A stretch of DNA of 64,000 nt from an uncultured Cycloclasticus sp. (GTDB lineage Bacteria > Pseudomonadota > Gammaproteobacteria > Methylococcales > Cycloclasticaceae). Below are positions 18,144-28,796 of this stretch, piece after piece. Within the stretch, counting starts at the first letter, position 1, and the number at the start of each line of letters is the position of its first letter. Both the position numbers and the translations under genes were made by a program. The stretch covers positions 1-64,000 of the forward strand of contig CAJXTU010000011.1 of NCBI GenBank assembly GCA_913060865.1, read 5' to 3'. Below the pieces are notes generated by a model that saw only the letters and a program-made list of their open reading frames with translations, did not search any database and was not told the origin of the DNA.

Positions 18144-18220
18144 TGGCGGAGTGGACGGGACTCGAACCCGCGACCCCCGGCGTGACAGGCCGGTATTCTA
18201 ACCAACTGAACTACCACTCC
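18144..18220 (-). tRNA. tRNA-Asp (GUC)
   Basis: A 77-base cloverleaf starting GGAGTGGTAGTTCAGTTGG, with anticodon loop CCTGTCACG (GTC), T-arm GCGGGTTCGAGTCCCGT and encoded CCA. Confidence 0.97.
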
Positions 18221-18224
18221 TATT

Positions 18225-18300
18225 TGGTGGGTGCTGAGGGGATCGAACCCCCGACATTCGCCTTGTAAGGGCGACGCTCTCCCAGCTGAGCTAAGCACCC
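18225..18300 (-). tRNA. tRNA-Val (UAC)
   Basis: A 76-base cloverleaf starting GGGTGCTTAGCTCAGCTGGG, with anticodon loop CTTACAA (TAC), T-arm GGGGGTTCGATCCCCT and encoded CCA. Only 4 bp separate it from tRNA-Asp and 16 bp from the end of hupB, so all three may share a transcript. Confidence 0.97.
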
Positions 18301-18316
18301 TAACTTGGAAAAGACG

Positions 18317-18589
18317 CTAGTTTACAGAGTCCTTTAAAGTTTTGCCAGCTTTAAATGAAGGTATTTTAGAGGCTTTAATTTGGATCGTTTCACCTGTTTG
18401 TGGATTACGGCCTGTACGTGCAGAACGCTCTTTTACAGAGAAAGTTCCGAAGCCAATTAGTGAGATAGAGTCACCGCCTTTAAGCGCATTACCGACTGAT
18501 GTAATAGTCGCATCAAGTGCCCGTCCTGCATCTGCTTTAGTAAGTCCTGATTCTTCTGCAATTGCGTTAATAAGGTCCGATTTATTCAT
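18317..18589 (-). CDS. hupB: DNA-binding protein HU-beta
   Basis: Small histone-like protein of 90 residues that bends and compacts DNA. It has the whole HU fold: N-terminal helices ([20 protein letters not shown]), the GFGTFSV beta segment and the arm with the GRNPQTGE signature. The ribosome binding site is a strong GGGGGAA. It lies downstream of lon and upstream of tRNA-Val, in the usual order. Confidence 0.97.
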   Translation of the reverse strand: MNKSDLINAIAEESGLTKADAGRALDATITSVGNALKGGDSISLIGFGTFSVKERSARTGRNPQTGETIQIKASKIPSFKAGKTLKDSVN

Positions 18590-18814
18590 GTATTTCCCCC
18601 AATAGGATTATTTAAAAAATATTAAAAAAGTTAGTTTTTTAGCTGTTGGCGTTGATAACTGTTTATATCCGCTCTGCTATTAACTCAACAGTATGAATTT
18701 ATATCCTTTAACCCCTATGAGTGTCAAGCAGCATAAGGCTTTTAAGGCCTTTTTTAATTTTAAAATCAAGAAAAAGAAACATTGCATGTCTCAAGCAAAT
18801 TTTAACTATCTGCC

Positions 18815-21226
18815 TTAATGCGCTGTTATTGTTTTATTTTTTACTGATTGTTTCTTTTTTTCATCTGCTTTAGATAATTTCTCACCAGCCTTTAAAGGAG
18901 TAGGTGATTTCTCTAACGCAACATCAAACACCTCGTCAATCCAACGAACAGGAATAATCTTGAGACCTTGTTTAATGTTCGCAGGCATTTCAACCAAATC
19001 TTTCTCATTTTGATGCGGAATAATAACGGTCGTTATGCCACCGCGCAGAGCCGCCAACAGTTTTTCTTTCAATCCACCAATCGGTAACACTTCTCCACGC
19101 AGAGTAATTTCGCCCGTCATAGCGACATCTGCCAAAACAGGGATTCCCGTCAAAGAAGAGACTAAAGCAGTACACATACCAACACCCGCACTAGGACCAT
19201 CTTTAGGGGTCGCTCCTTCAGGCACGTGCACATGGATATCATTACTTTGATAGAAATCAGGCTTAAGCCCTAGGGTAGCAGAGCGGCTTCTTACAACGGT
19301 TAAGGCTGCTTGTATTGATTCTTGCATCACGTCACCTAACTTACCTGTTAAGGTCAATTTGCCTTTACCTTCAGTGATAGCTGACTCAATCGTTAATAGC
19401 TCTCCACCAACTTCTGTCCATGCCAAGCCGGTGACCTGACCGATTTGATTGTTTTCCTCAGCCTTACCAAAGTCAAAACGTTTAACACCTAGGTACTTAT
19501 TAAGATTTCTTGATGTGACATTAATTTTTTTCTTCGGCTTACTCAAAAGAATATCGCGAACTACCTTACGACAAATTTTAGACATTTCCCGATCAATATT
19601 TCTCACGCCCGCCTCACGGGTATAATAGCGAACCGTATCCCTGATCGCTGATTGACTTATGTGCAATTCAGTCTCTTTCAAACCATTATTTTTAAGTTGT
19701 TTTTTAATTAAATAGTTTTCAGTGATATTAATTTTTTCATCTTCTGTATAGCCCGCCAGGTTAATTACTTCCATGCGGTCTAACAACGGTCCAGGAATAT
19801 TCATACTATTGGCCGTAGCAACAAACATCACCTCAGATAGATCAAAGTCCACTTCTAAATAATGATCATTAAATGTATTGTTTTGCTCAGGGTCTAATAC
19901 TTCCAACAAAGCTGACGCAGGATCACCTCTAAAATCCATTGCCATTTTGTCGATTTCATCGAGCAAAAACAAAGGGTTCCTGGTTTCAACTTTAGATAAA
20001 TTTTGTAATATCTTTCCAGGCATAGAGCCAATGTATGTACGTCTATGCCCTCTTATTTCCGCCTCATCACGTACTCCGCCTAATGACATACGCACAAACT
20101 TACGATTGGTTGCTCGGGCGATTGATTGACCCAGTGATGTTTTACCAACACCAGGAGGCCCTACTAGACAAAGAATAGGCCCTTTCATGTTTTTCACACG
20201 TTGTTGAACAGCCAAGTATTCTAAAATCCGCTCTTTAACTTTATCTAAACCGTAATGATCGGCATCTAAGACCTTTTGAGCCGCCGCTAGATCATGCCTA
20301 ATACGTGTACGTTTTTTCCAAGGAACACTCACCATACAATCAATGTAATTCCTTATCACGCTTGCTTCAGCAGACATCGGCGACATCATTTTTAATTTAT
20401 TAAGCTCGGACGCGGCTTTTTCATTCGCCTCTTTCGACATGCCCGCATCAGAGATTTTCTTTTCAAGCTCCTCTATTTCATTTGAGCCTTCATCCATATC
20501 GCCTAATTCATTTTGAATGGCTTTCATCTGCTCGCTTAAATAGTATTCGCGCTGATTTTTTTCCATTTGTTGCTTAACACGGCTACGAATTTGTTTTTCC
20601 ATTTCAAGAATATCAACTTCGCCTTCCATTAACAGCATTAAATGCTCAAGGCGTTCACGTAGATTATTTGTTTCTAAGATTTTTTGTTTTTCTTCAACCT
20701 TTAACACCATATGGGCTGACATGGTATCTGCAAGCCGTCCAGAGTCTTCAATACCTGATAACGATGTAAGAACCTCCGGCGGTACTTTTTTATTTAATTT
20801 AACGTAACTTTCAAAAGCAGAAGTCACTGTTCTTATCAGGACATCCATTTCTTTTTCTTCAAGATCCAAGTCATCTTCGAGTAAATCAACATCAGCAGAA
20901 AACAACTTGTCAGTCGCACTAATCTTAGCAATTTTGACTCGCTTTTCTCCTTCAACCAATACTTTGACAGTTCCATCAGGTAGTTTAAGCAGTTGTAAAA
21001 TAGTAGCTAGAGTACCTACCTCATAAAGGTCTGTCTCTTTAGGGTCATCGTTATCAGCATTCTTTTGTGCAACTAAAACGATCTTTTTGTTATCTTCCAT
21101 TGCTAAGTCAATAGCCTGAATAGATCGCTCACGGCCAACAAAAAGCGGAATAACCATATTTGGATAAACAACCACGTCTCGAAGTGGAAGAATAGGTAGG
21201 TTTGTTAAATTTTGTTCGTCATTCAT
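18815..21226 (-). CDS. lon: ATP-dependent protease Lon
   Basis: Homo-hexameric cytoplasmic AAA+ serine protease that removes damaged and regulatory proteins. The 803 residues comprise an N-terminal LON substrate-recognition domain (about 10-205), coiled-coil linker, ATPase with Walker [10 protein letters not shown] (about 355) and Walker [11 protein letters not shown], and C-terminal protease. The catalytic serine is in [11 protein letters not shown] (about 680) and the lysine in [10 protein letters not shown]. It sits downstream of clpX behind a hairpin terminator, and so probably has its own promoter. A second, LonB-like protease is at 57799. Confidence 0.97.
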   Translation of the reverse strand: MNDEQNLTNLPILPLRDVVVYPNMVIPLFVGRERSIQAIDLAMEDNKKIVLVAQKNADNDDPKETDLYEVGTLATILQLLKLPDGTVKVLVEGEKRVKIAKISATDKLFSADVDLLEDDLDLEEKEMDVLIRTVTSAFESYVKLNKKVPPEVLTSLSGIEDSGRLADTMSAHMVLKVEEKQKILETNNLRERLEHLMLLMEGEVDILEMEKQIRSRVKQQMEKNQREYYLSEQMKAIQNELGDMDEGSNEIEELEKKISDAGMSKEANEKAASELNKLKMMSPMSAEASVIRNYIDCMVSVPWKKRTRIRHDLAAAQKVLDADHYGLDKVKERILEYLAVQQRVKNMKGPILCLVGPPGVGKTSLGQSIARATNRKFVRMSLGGVRDEAEIRGHRRTYIGSMPGKILQNLSKVETRNPLFLLDEIDKMAMDFRGDPASALLEVLDPEQNNTFNDHYLEVDFDLSEVMFVATANSMNIPGPLLDRMEVINLAGYTEDEKINITENYLIKKQLKNNGLKETELHISQSAIRDTVRYYTREAGVRNIDREMSKICRKVVRDILLSKPKKKINVTSRNLNKYLGVKRFDFGKAEENNQIGQVTGLAWTEVGGELLTIESAITEGKGKLTLTGKLGDVMQESIQAALTVVRSRSATLGLKPDFYQSNDIHVHVPEGATPKDGPSAGVGMCTALVSSLTGIPVLADVAMTGEITLRGEVLPIGGLKEKLLAALRGGITTVIIPHQNEKDLVEMPANIKQGLKIIPVRWIDEVFDVALEKSPTPLKAGEKLSKADEKKKQSVKNKTITAH

Positions 21227-21304
21227 TTGATGAGCACCTTAAAAGATAAGTAGGAGTTAATAACTATATTAGGGCACGAAGTGCTATTTTCAAGTTATTA
21301 AATA

Positions 21305-21334
21305 TAAAAAAAGGCGCTTAAAGCGCCTTTTTTT
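21305..21334. terminator. Bidirectional hairpin terminator between clpX and lon
   Basis: AAGGCGC and GCGCCTT form a strong stem flanked by A-run and T-run, giving a T-tract on either strand. In the minus direction it would end the tig-clpP-clpX transcript. Confidence 0.85.
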
Positions 21335-21349
21335 GAGTTTAAACTTCTT

Positions 21350-22627
21350 TTATTCTGATGAAGCTAACTTTTGCTCATTTTCATAAATGAACATAGGGTC
21401 TGATTCTTGACGAATAACTTTTTCATCAATAACCACCTTACATACGTTTTCCAATGAAGGCAGGTCATACATCGTATCAAGTAATACATTTTCAAGAATC
21501 GTTCTTAAACCGCGAGCGCCTGTTTTGCGAGCCATTGCTTTTTTCGCAACTTCTCTTAATGCTTCTTCCCTAAACTCCAATTCAACACCTTCCATTTCGA
21601 AAAGTCTTTTATATTGTTTAGTTAATGCGTTTTTAGGCTCACTTAATATTTCTATTAGTGCGTCCTCATCTAATTCTTCAAGGGTCGCTACAACAGGTAG
21701 CCTACCAACGAACTCTGGTATCAAACCATATTTAACAAGATCCTCTGGCTCAACGCTTTGCAACACATCACCAACTTCCAACTCATCACTTTCGCCAATC
21801 ACCTCAGCTGAAAAACCAATACCAACATTTTTTTGTGAGCGGTCCTTAATAACTTTATCTAAACCAGCAAATGCACCACCAACAATAAATAAAATGTTTG
21901 CCGTGTCAACTTGTAGAAATTCTTGCTGCGGGTGCTTCCGTCCGCCTTGAGGAGGCACTGAAGCAACGGTTCCTTCAATCAATTTCAACAGTGCTTGCTG
22001 CACACCTTCACCTGATACATCTCGGGTTAATGAAGGGTTATCTGATTTACGTGAAATTTTATCTATCTCATCAATGTAAACTATACCACTTTCTGCTTTT
22101 TCAACATCGAAATCACATTTTTGTAGAATTTTTTGGATAATATTTTCAACATCTTCACCAACATAACCTGCCTCGGTTAAGGTTGTCGCATCGGCGATTG
22201 TAAAGGGGACATTTAGCATACGCGCTAATGTTTCAGCTAATAATGTTTTTCCTGAACCTGTTGGTCCAATTAGTAGCACATTACTTTTAGCTAACTCAAC
22301 ATCATCTACGCCTCGTGAAGCATTCAGGCGCTTATAGTGATTATATACGGCAACGGATAAGATTTTTTTAGCTTGCTGCTGACCAATGACATATTTATCT
22401 AACGACTCTTTGATCTCTATGGGTTTAGGTAATTCACTTCCTGCACCAGCGGCTTCATTTTCTTGAAGTTCTTCCTTAATAATATCGTTACAAAGTTCTA
22501 CACACTCATCACAAACAAAAACTGAAGGGCCTGCAATTAGTTTTCTAACTTCGTGCTGATTTTTGCCACAAAACGAACAAATTAAAAGTTTTCCATCATT
22601 TTCATTATTGTCCATATCATCACTCAT
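21350..22627 (-). CDS. clpX: ATP-dependent Clp protease ATP-binding subunit ClpX
   Basis: AAA+ unfoldase that feeds substrates to ClpP. The 425 residues include an N-terminal zinc-binding domain with C17, C20, C39 and C42, Walker A GPTGSGKT (about 120) and Walker [15 protein letters not shown] and the RKTGARGLR sensor 2 segment follow. The IGF-type loop that docks on ClpP appears as IGF in NVGIGFSAE. It lies 116 bp downstream of clpP on the same strand. Confidence 0.97.
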   Translation of the reverse strand: MSDDMDNNENDGKLLICSFCGKNQHEVRKLIAGPSVFVCDECVELCNDIIKEELQENEAAGAGSELPKPIEIKESLDKYVIGQQQAKKILSVAVYNHYKRLNASRGVDDVELAKSNVLLIGPTGSGKTLLAETLARMLNVPFTIADATTLTEAGYVGEDVENIIQKILQKCDFDVEKAESGIVYIDEIDKISRKSDNPSLTRDVSGEGVQQALLKLIEGTVASVPPQGGRKHPQQEFLQVDTANILFIVGGAFAGLDKVIKDRSQKNVGIGFSAEVIGESDELEVGDVLQSVEPEDLVKYGLIPEFVGRLPVVATLEELDEDALIEILSEPKNALTKQYKRLFEMEGVELEFREEALREVAKKAMARKTGARGLRTILENVLLDTMYDLPSLENVCKVVIDEKVIRQESDPMFIYENEQKLASSE

Positions 22628-22743
22628 AAAAACCTCTTTTTCTTTAACGCTAACACTATATCTGACAGCCTTATTAGTCTCAATCTTTCACCACACCTAA
22701 TACTGAGTATGGCCGAGATTTTAGATCTGTCTAGTCTAAGTAG

Positions 22744-23385
22744 CTATTTTTCTAGCTCTTCAGAACTTCTGGTTTTTAATACTTTATCTATTAAACCGTA
22801 CTCAACAGCCTTATCACTGCCCATAAAGTTATCTCTATCAGTGTCACCTTGAATAACATCAATAGGCTGGCCGGTATGCGCTGCCATTATATTGTTCAAA
22901 CGATCTCGTATCAGTAAGATTTCTTTAGCATGTATATCAATATCAGAAGCTTGGCCTTGAAAACCACCTAACGGTTGGTGAATCATCATTCTAGAGTGCG
23001 GTAATGCATAACGCTTACCTTCTGCACCGCCGGTTAATAATAAAGCACCCATACTAGCTGCTTGACCAATACACATCGTACTGACATCGGGTTTGATAAA
23101 CTGCATTGTGTCATAAATAGACATCCCAGCCGTTACTGAACCACCGGGTGAATTAATATATAGGTGTATATCTTTATCTGGGTTTTCTGATTCTAAAAAC
23201 AGCATTTGGGCGACGATCAAATTAGCCATATGATCCTCAACCTGACCCACCATAAAAATGACTCGCTCTTTAAGCAATCGAGAATAAATATCATATGAGC
23301 GTTCGCCACGGGCAGTTTGTTCAACAACCATTGGAACTAAACCAAGTGCTATAGCTTCTGGTGTATTTTGCATATTAATTCCCAT
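22744..23385 (-). CDS. clpP: ATP-dependent Clp protease proteolytic subunit ClpP
   Basis: Serine protease forming a tetradecameric barrel with ClpX. Catalytic S111 is in [12 protein letters not shown]136 in [10 protein letters not shown], and the aspartate is probably D185. The 213-residue reading starts at 23385, but ATG at 23373 (fifth residue) has a GGGAA ribosome-binding-like sequence just before it and may be the true start, giving 209 residues. It follows tig by 12 bp in the conserved tig-clpP-clpX cluster. Confidence 0.96.
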   Translation of the reverse strand: MGINMQNTPEAIALGLVPMVVEQTARGERSYDIYSRLLKERVIFMVGQVEDHMANLIVAQMLFLESENPDKDIHLYINSPGGSVTAGMSIYDTMQFIKPDVSTMCIGQAASMGALLLTGGAEGKRYALPHSRMMIHQPLGGFQGQASDIDIHAKEILLIRDRLNNIMAAHTGQPIDVIQGDTDRDNFMGSDKAVEYGLIDKVLKTRSSEELEK

Positions 23386-23397
23386 TGTTTTTATCAG

Positions 23398-24705
23398 TTA
23401 ACCCGCTGCTTGCGCAGGTGACATCAGTTCTTCAAATGTTAATGATGTTTCAGTTACTTTAGCTTTCTCTAGCACCCAATCAACCAGCTGGTCTTCTAAC
23501 ACAACGCTTTCGATCTTATTACGCTCTTCAGGGTTAGAGTTATACCAATTAATCACCTCTTCAGGAGATTCATAGGTTTGAGCAAACTCTTCAATACGCG
23601 CCTGAACCTTGTCTGCCTCAGCTTTCATATCGTTTTGTTTTATGACTTCAGATAGCAACAGTCCTAATTTAACGCGTTTAGCCGCTTGATCATGAAATAG
23701 TTCTTTTGGCAATTCAGGCTGTGCAGGCTGCCCAGCTTGAGCTGCTTTTTCATTTAACGACGCCATCATTTGATTAATTTCGTTGTCAATCAGTGCTTCA
23801 GGAACTGACACTTCGTTATTTTCAACAATCGCATCCATGACAATTTGCTTACGCTTTGATGCCAGGGCACGACTCATTTCACCACTCATATTTTTAGTCA
23901 AGTCAGCTCTAAAATCTGCCATATCACCGCTTTCTACGCCAAATTCCTTAATGAACGTTTCATCTACTTCTGGCAACTCGCTCTTTTCAACTTTATCGAT
24001 TTCAACATCAAAAGCACCTACTTTGCCAGCAAAGTCAGTTTGCTGGTAATCTTCAGGGAAGGTTACTTCAAAACTTAATTTTTCACCTGTTTTAACCCCT
24101 TTTAAATTATCTTCAAAACCGGGGATCATGCTTTTTGAACCTAAAACTACTGGAAAACCTTTAATTGGTTCTTCTGAAATAGGCTTATCACCCACTTTAC
24201 CTTCAAAACTAACCGTCACTTGGTTACCATCTTTAGCCTTAGTCTTAACTTCTATCCAGTTTGCTTTTTGTTTTTGCAGCTTTTCGATCATATTGTCTAT
24301 GTCAGACTCAGCAATTTCCACCACAGGGCTGTTCAGTGCCAAGTCCTCTACTGGGTTAATCGTAATTTCTGGGTAAACTTCAAAGCTAGCTGAAAATTCA
24401 TAGCCGTCTGCTTTTTCATCATTTGGTGTTATAACAGGTGGACTAACAGGATTAATTTTTTCTTCCATAATGGCTTTATAGAAGGAACTTTGCGTCAATT
24501 CTGATAGCGCTTCAGCTCTAACACTAGCGCCAAATTTCTTTTTAATAACGCTCATTGGAACTTTGCCAGGCCTAAAACCGTCGATACGTGCATTTCGCTT
24601 TACATCGTCGTAACGTTTATTGATAGCCGTATCCACTTCTTCTTGAGGTACAACAATTGTTAATGTTCTTTTAATATCAGAATTAGATTCAACAGAAACC
24701 TGCAT
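23398..24705 (-). CDS. tig: Trigger factor
   Basis: Ribosome-bound chaperone and peptidyl-prolyl isomerase that receives nascent chains. The 435 residues include the ribosome-binding signature GFRPGKVP (about 44-51), an FKBP-type domain at about 160-245 (VTVSFEGKVGD to VEIDKV), and a long helical C-terminal chaperone domain. It is the first gene of the tig-clpP-clpX cluster, just downstream of tRNA-Leu. Confidence 0.97.
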   Translation of the reverse strand: MQVSVESNSDIKRTLTIVVPQEEVDTAINKRYDDVKRNARIDGFRPGKVPMSVIKKKFGASVRAEALSELTQSSFYKAIMEEKINPVSPPVITPNDEKADGYEFSASFEVYPEITINPVEDLALNSPVVEIAESDIDNMIEKLQKQKANWIEVKTKAKDGNQVTVSFEGKVGDKPISEEPIKGFPVVLGSKSMIPGFEDNLKGVKTGEKLSFEVTFPEDYQQTDFAGKVGAFDVEIDKVEKSELPEVDETFIKEFGVESGDMADFRADLTKNMSGEMSRALASKRKQIVMDAIVENNEVSVPEALIDNEINQMMASLNEKAAQAGQPAQPELPKELFHDQAAKRVKLGLLLSEVIKQNDMKAEADKVQARIEEFAQTYESPEEVINWYNSNPEERNKIESVVLEDQLVDWVLEKAKVTETSLTFEELMSPAQAAG

Positions 24706-24750
24706 AATTATTCTCTAGTGTAGTTTATTGATGGTGTATAAAAAAATAGA

Positions 24751-24836
<86 letters not shown>

Positions 24837-24929
24837 TTTTGGTTGGTAATAATGTGCGGTATCATACCGACTCTTTCAACATTTTTGCACCTCTTTTCGA
24901 GACAATTTTCTTAAATCGTATAAATTTAT

Positions 24930-25796
24930 ATGAAAGCTACTGTTTTTTTTATTTTTTACTTCTTAATGGCGTCCCTTATTGCGGCTACTATTGCTTACCC
25001 ATTATTTCAACTCGTTGGTAACGATACCTATCGCTTTGAAAGCTGGGTAACTCGTTCTGCTCTGCTGTTTTTGGTTTTAGGCTTAATACCCTGTATTAAA
25101 TATTTTGACCTGAGTCTACGCTCACTGGGCCACAATCAATCTTTCCCAAACTTTTTCAAAAAAGCCTCTCGCGGATTTATATCTGGATTAATTATTCTAG
25201 GCGTTGTTGTTGCATCACTCATCTACCTTGACGTTAGAACATTGGCGGACGATACACAATTAACGCTAACATTTATCCTTAAAGCTCTCGCTGCTGGACT
25301 CATCGTTGCGCTTATTGAAGAAACTCTTTTTCGAGGCCTATTCTTTAAGCTAACTAAAAAATGGCATGGTGGCTACACCGCCGTTCTTGTTAGTAGTTTT
25401 TTTTACGCCATATTACACTTCATCAAACCCGTTGAGCACATTGAGCAAACTTTATTAAATTTTAATAGCGGTTTCGAGGTCATTGCTAATGCTTTTAAGG
25501 GCATTAGTTTTATGACGACTGATGATTTTTTTGCTTTATTCGTCGTAGGTATCTTGCTTGCCTTAGTTCGACGTCAAACTCATACCTTAGCTTATTGTAT
25601 TGGCCTACACGCTAGCTGGGTATTTCTTCTTAAAATCACAAAGGAGCTAACTGATGGTAATAACGTATCAAATTTGGCTTTCTTAACGGGCCAATACGAT
25701 GGCATAATTGGCTGGTTTAGTTTCATATGGATTGCCTTACTAGCCTTCGCCTACATGATTTATATCATTAAATCTAACAATCACCAGCATTCATAA
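24930..25796 (+). CDS. CPBP family intramembrane glutamic protease
   Basis: Polytopic membrane protein of 288 residues with about seven or eight helices. The CPBP/Abi signature is visible: E130 and E131 with R135 in LIEETLFRG, a second motif FFYAILHF with a histidine near 163, and the late HASW motif. Family members cleave peptides in the membrane or process prenylated proteins; the substrate here is unknown. It is divergent from tRNA-Leu and followed by the Fur-controlled feo promoter, so it is probably a separate unit. Confidence 0.82.
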   Translation: MKATVFFIFYFLMASLIAATIAYPLFQLVGNDTYRFESWVTRSALLFLVLGLIPCIKYFDLSLRSLGHNQSFPNFFKKASRGFISGLIILGVVVASLIYLDVRTLADDTQLTLTFILKALAAGLIVALIEETLFRGLFFKLTKKWHGGYTAVLVSSFFYAILHFIKPVEHIEQTLLNFNSGFEVIANAFKGISFMTTDDFFALFVVGILLALVRRQTHTLAYCIGLHASWVFLLKITKELTDGNNVSNLAFLTGQYDGIIGWFSFIWIALLAFAYMIYIIKSNNHQHS

Positions 25797-25807
25797 AATA
25801 GCTTAGC

Positions 25808-25835
25808 TTGACATGCTTTGCCGATAGATTAGAAT
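25808..25835 (+). promoter_or_regulatory. Sigma-70 promoter of feoABC
   Basis: TTGACA at 25808-25813, a 16-base spacer and TAGAAT at 25830-25835, 31 bases before the feoA start. The -35 is perfect and the -10 differs from consensus at one base. The -10 lies inside the Fur site. Confidence 0.75.
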
Positions 25836-25848
25836 GGGAATCATTATC
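25830..25848. promoter_or_regulatory. Fur box over the feo promoter
   Basis: The 19 bases TAGAATGGGAATCATTATC match the classic Fur consensus GATAATGATAATCATTATC at 15 of 19 positions. The site covers the -10 element, so iron-loaded Fur would block transcription of feoABC. Confidence 0.8.
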
Positions 25849-25866
25849 ATTAACGTTTGAGAGTCC

Positions 25867-26115
25867 ATGTCAAACTGCACTGAATTAAAAAAACACACAA
25901 CATTAGCCGATATTGAAATTGGCCAAAAAGTAATGCTGTGCAAAAACAAAATGGACCAAAAATTAGAAAAAAAACTCTTAGCACTTGGGTTTTCAAAGCT
26001 TATCCCTCTTCAAGTAACGCAAAAAAGAAAAGGCGGCCTAGTGGTTGGTATCGGTAATGCCCGTATCGCATTAAATGAAGCGTTAGCGCAACAAGTCCTC
26101 ATCCAAACACTATGA
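25867..26115 (+). CDS. feoA: Ferrous iron transport protein A
   Basis: Small cytoplasmic SH3-like protein (82 residues) needed by FeoB for ferrous iron uptake. It shows the FeoA pattern: a start strand (LADIEIGQKVML), a helix with KLLALGFSKLIPLQV, and the end GIGNARIALNEALAQQVLI. First gene of the operon, directly downstream of the Fur-controlled promoter; its last bases overlap feoB. Confidence 0.93.
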   Translation: MSNCTELKKHTTLADIEIGQKVMLCKNKMDQKLEKKLLALGFSKLIPLQVTQKRKGGLVVGIGNARIALNEALAQQVLIQTL

Positions 26116-28469
26116 CTAAACAATGCTGCGAAACCAGTAACCCCACTACCTTCTCAAATCAATGCCCTGTTATTGCTGTTATTGGCAATCCAAATTGCGG
26201 CAAATCAACGCTATTTAATGTTATTACCGGCATTAAACAGAAAACAGGTAATTGGCCAGGTGTAACAGTCGAGCGCAGAGAAGGCCTCGCTAAAGTTAAC
26301 AATCAAGATATTGTATTAGTCGACCTACCTGGCGTTTATGCACTCGATAGCGACCGTGAAGCATTGGATGAGCAAATCGCTCGTCAATATATTTTATCTG
26401 ATGAGGCCGACGCCTTATTAATTGTTGCTGACGCGGCAAACTTAGAACGTAGCTTATTTTTGACTACACAGCTACTTGAGACAGGCATCCCTGCCGTATT
26501 AGCACTAAACATGATGGACGTCGCCGTTTCTAGAGGAATGGAAATCAACCTCGACGTTTTATCTGATTCACTCGGCTGCCCCGTTCTCCCCATTATGGCT
26601 CGGCAAAAAAAAGGCATCACCCCTCTTTTAGATGAACTAATAAACGTAATACACCAGCCACCCAACCAACAGTTTAACGTTGATTACCCTAACACTCTCA
26701 AATCAGCTATTAACGAAATAATTCCAACGTTAAATAACAGGTTAAAATCACAATTTAAACTCCATTGGCATGCTTTGCAGTGCCTAGAAGGTTACTTTTC
26801 CCCTTCCACAACTCAACAAACTAAAGACACTTGCTGTCGCTTACAAAGCAACATCAAAAAAGAAACTGGCGAAGATACCGATACATTGATTGCCGCTAGT
26901 CGATATGAATTTGCACATCACTTAACCGCCAACGCAGTTGAGCAAACAGAAAACAGAAAACAGACATGGTCTGACCGTGTCGATAAAGCCGTTCTTAACG
27001 ATTACTTAGGTTTACCTATTTTCTTTTTAGCTATCTATTTAATGTTTAGTATCACCATTAATTTTGGTGGCGCTTTTATTGATTTTTTTGATATGACAGT
27101 CGGCGCTCTACTCGTTGATGGGCTAAAAATTCAGCTTGAAAACCTAGCTTTTCCTAGTTGGTTTCAAGTTCTACTCGCAGATGGCTTGGGGGGCGGCATC
27201 CAAGTTGTTGCTACTTTTATACCTATCATCGCTACGCTCTATTTTTGTCTATCTATATTAGAGGACTCTGGCTATATGGCACGCGCAGCCTTCGTCATGG
27301 ATCGTTTTATGCGTAAATTGGGTTTACCCGGCAAAGCATTTGTACCACTTATTGTCGGCTTTGGTTGTAACGTCCCGTCTATTATGGCGACACGCACCTT
27401 AGAAAAACAACGCGACCGTATTATGACCGTCATGATGGCCCCCTTTATGTCATGTGGTGCTCGACTATCGGTATACGCTTTATTTGCTGCCGCATTTTTT
27501 CCACATTCTGGGCAAAATATTGTTTTTTTACTTTATTTACTGGGCATAGCTGCCGCAATTTTTACCGCATTGCTATTAAAAAGCAGCGTCCTCGAAGGCG
27601 AGTCTGATAGTTTTTTAATTGAACTACCTCCTTACCACCGACCTGCCATCAAGAGCCTATTGATTCATACTTGGGAGCGATTAAAAAGCTTCATACTTGA
27701 AGCAGGTAAGTTTATTGTCTTAATGGTCATGGTCATTAACGTCTTAAATTCTGTTGGAACAGACGGTAGTTTTGGCAATGAAAACAGTTCAAACTCTGTC
27801 TTGAGTGAGGTCAGTAAAACCTTTACGCCCGCATTTGAGCCTATGGGTATTCAGCCAGAAAATTGGCCAGCTATCGTGGGTATTTTTAGTGGACTACTCG
27901 CTAAAGAAGTTGTGGTTGGCACGCTTGATGCCGTTTATTCCAACTTAGAAGGTAACACGAGTACAAATGACGAGGACTTCAGTCTGAAAGCACAATTCTC
28001 AAACGCTTTAACCGTCACCAACGAGAACCTAAGTGATGCCTTTCAAAACATGGGCGACCCACTCGGCTTACGCACTCTGGATGCCACAGAAAATATTGAA
28101 GATGCTGCGGCAGAACAAGAAGTTAGTCATGCCCTATTTGGCACATTAGTGAAGTATTTTGACGGTAAGATCGGTGCATTCAGCTATCTACTTTTTATTC
28201 TCTTATACGTACCTTGCGTTGCCGCTATTGCTGCTGTTAAACGCGAAACTGGTAGCCGCTGGGCCCTATTCTCAATCTTTTGGAGTTTGTATTTAGCCTA
28301 TAGTATTGCTACATCTTTCTATCAACTTGCGCACTTTGCTAATCACCCAACTGAAACATTGCTATGGCTTAGTTTATTTAGCAGTGGCTTCCTTGCTATA
28401 TGGCTAGTACTTCGCCATGCAGGTCAAAAACTACTCGCTATAGACCTCGCCCCGATCAAAAACACATGA
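26112..28469 (+). CDS. feoB: Ferrous iron transport protein B
   Basis: Inner-membrane ferrous iron transporter of 785 residues with an N-terminal G protein. A short Cys-rich leader (MTKQCCETSNP) precedes the G1 motif GNPNCGKST (about residues 26-34). G3 is DLPG and G4 is NMMD. The membrane domain carries two Gate repeats, the first with GFGCNVPSIMATRTLE and the second with SGLLAKEVVVGTL. It overlaps feoA by 4 bases and feoC by 4 bases (ATGA). Confidence 0.96.
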   Translation: MTKQCCETSNPTTFSNQCPVIAVIGNPNCGKSTLFNVITGIKQKTGNWPGVTVERREGLAKVNNQDIVLVDLPGVYALDSDREALDEQIARQYILSDEADALLIVADAANLERSLFLTTQLLETGIPAVLALNMMDVAVSRGMEINLDVLSDSLGCPVLPIMARQKKGITPLLDELINVIHQPPNQQFNVDYPNTLKSAINEIIPTLNNRLKSQFKLHWHALQCLEGYFSPSTTQQTKDTCCRLQSNIKKETGEDTDTLIAASRYEFAHHLTANAVEQTENRKQTWSDRVDKAVLNDYLGLPIFFLAIYLMFSITINFGGAFIDFFDMTVGALLVDGLKIQLENLAFPSWFQVLLADGLGGGIQVVATFIPIIATLYFCLSILEDSGYMARAAFVMDRFMRKLGLPGKAFVPLIVGFGCNVPSIMATRTLEKQRDRIMTVMMAPFMSCGARLSVYALFAAAFFPHSGQNIVFLLYLLGIAAAIFTALLLKSSVLEGESDSFLIELPPYHRPAIKSLLIHTWERLKSFILEAGKFIVLMVMVINVLNSVGTDGSFGNENSSNSVLSEVSKTFTPAFEPMGIQPENWPAIVGIFSGLLAKEVVVGTLDAVYSNLEGNTSTNDEDFSLKAQFSNALTVTNENLSDAFQNMGDPLGLRTLDATENIEDAAAEQEVSHALFGTLVKYFDGKIGAFSYLLFILLYVPCVAAIAAVKRETGSRWALFSIFWSLYLAYSIATSFYQLAHFANHPTETLLWLSLFSSGFLAIWLVLRHAGQKLLAIDLAPIKNT

Positions 28470-28705
28470 TCTTATTAGATATTCGTGATTACTTAAAAGC
28501 AGCGGGTATGGTGCCCGTTCGCGATCTCGCATTACATTTCAACATATCGCAAGATGATGCTAAATCAATGCTCGAACATTGGGTTAAAAAAGGTTACGCA
28601 AGCAAGTTACCAGCGGGATCATTATGTCAAGGTGGTTGTAGAAACTGCGCCCCTGATAGCATAGATATTTACCAATGGAATAACCCTGACTCAACTCATA
28701 ACTAA
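28466..28705 (+). CDS. feoC: FeoC-like regulator of iron transport
   Basis: A 79-residue winged-helix protein. I start at the ATG that overlaps the feoB stop (ATGA), which gives MILLDIRDYLKAAGMVPVRD, the normal FeoC beginning. An upstream start at 28400 would only read feoB in another frame. The wing has the Cys cluster CQGGCRNC (three cysteines visible), which in FeoC proteins can bind an iron-sulfur cluster. It may tune FeoB stability or expression. Confidence 0.85.
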   Translation: MILLDIRDYLKAAGMVPVRDLALHFNISQDDAKSMLEHWVKKGYASKLPAGSLCQGGCRNCAPDSIDIYQWNNPDSTHN

Positions 28706-28796
28706 AAAACCATTAGCCTTACTGACTGTTAATGTCGATTTAACACCTACCTAATCAGCAAGAGCCGACTCTAAAAATTAAATAAAAACCCAGCTA

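Noticed and set aside
18725-18775. Hairpin AAGGC/GCCTT with T-run downstream of lon
   Set aside because: The T-run is on the plus strand, while the only upstream gene (lon) is read on the minus strand, so it is not a convincing terminator for it.
21525-21950. Open frame of 141 codons opposite clpX
   Set aside because: It is antisense to conserved clpX, is Ser/Asn-rich and matches nothing recognisable.
28400-28465. Upstream start for FeoC
   Set aside because: It reads the end of feoB out of frame; the ATGA overlap start gives the family N terminus.
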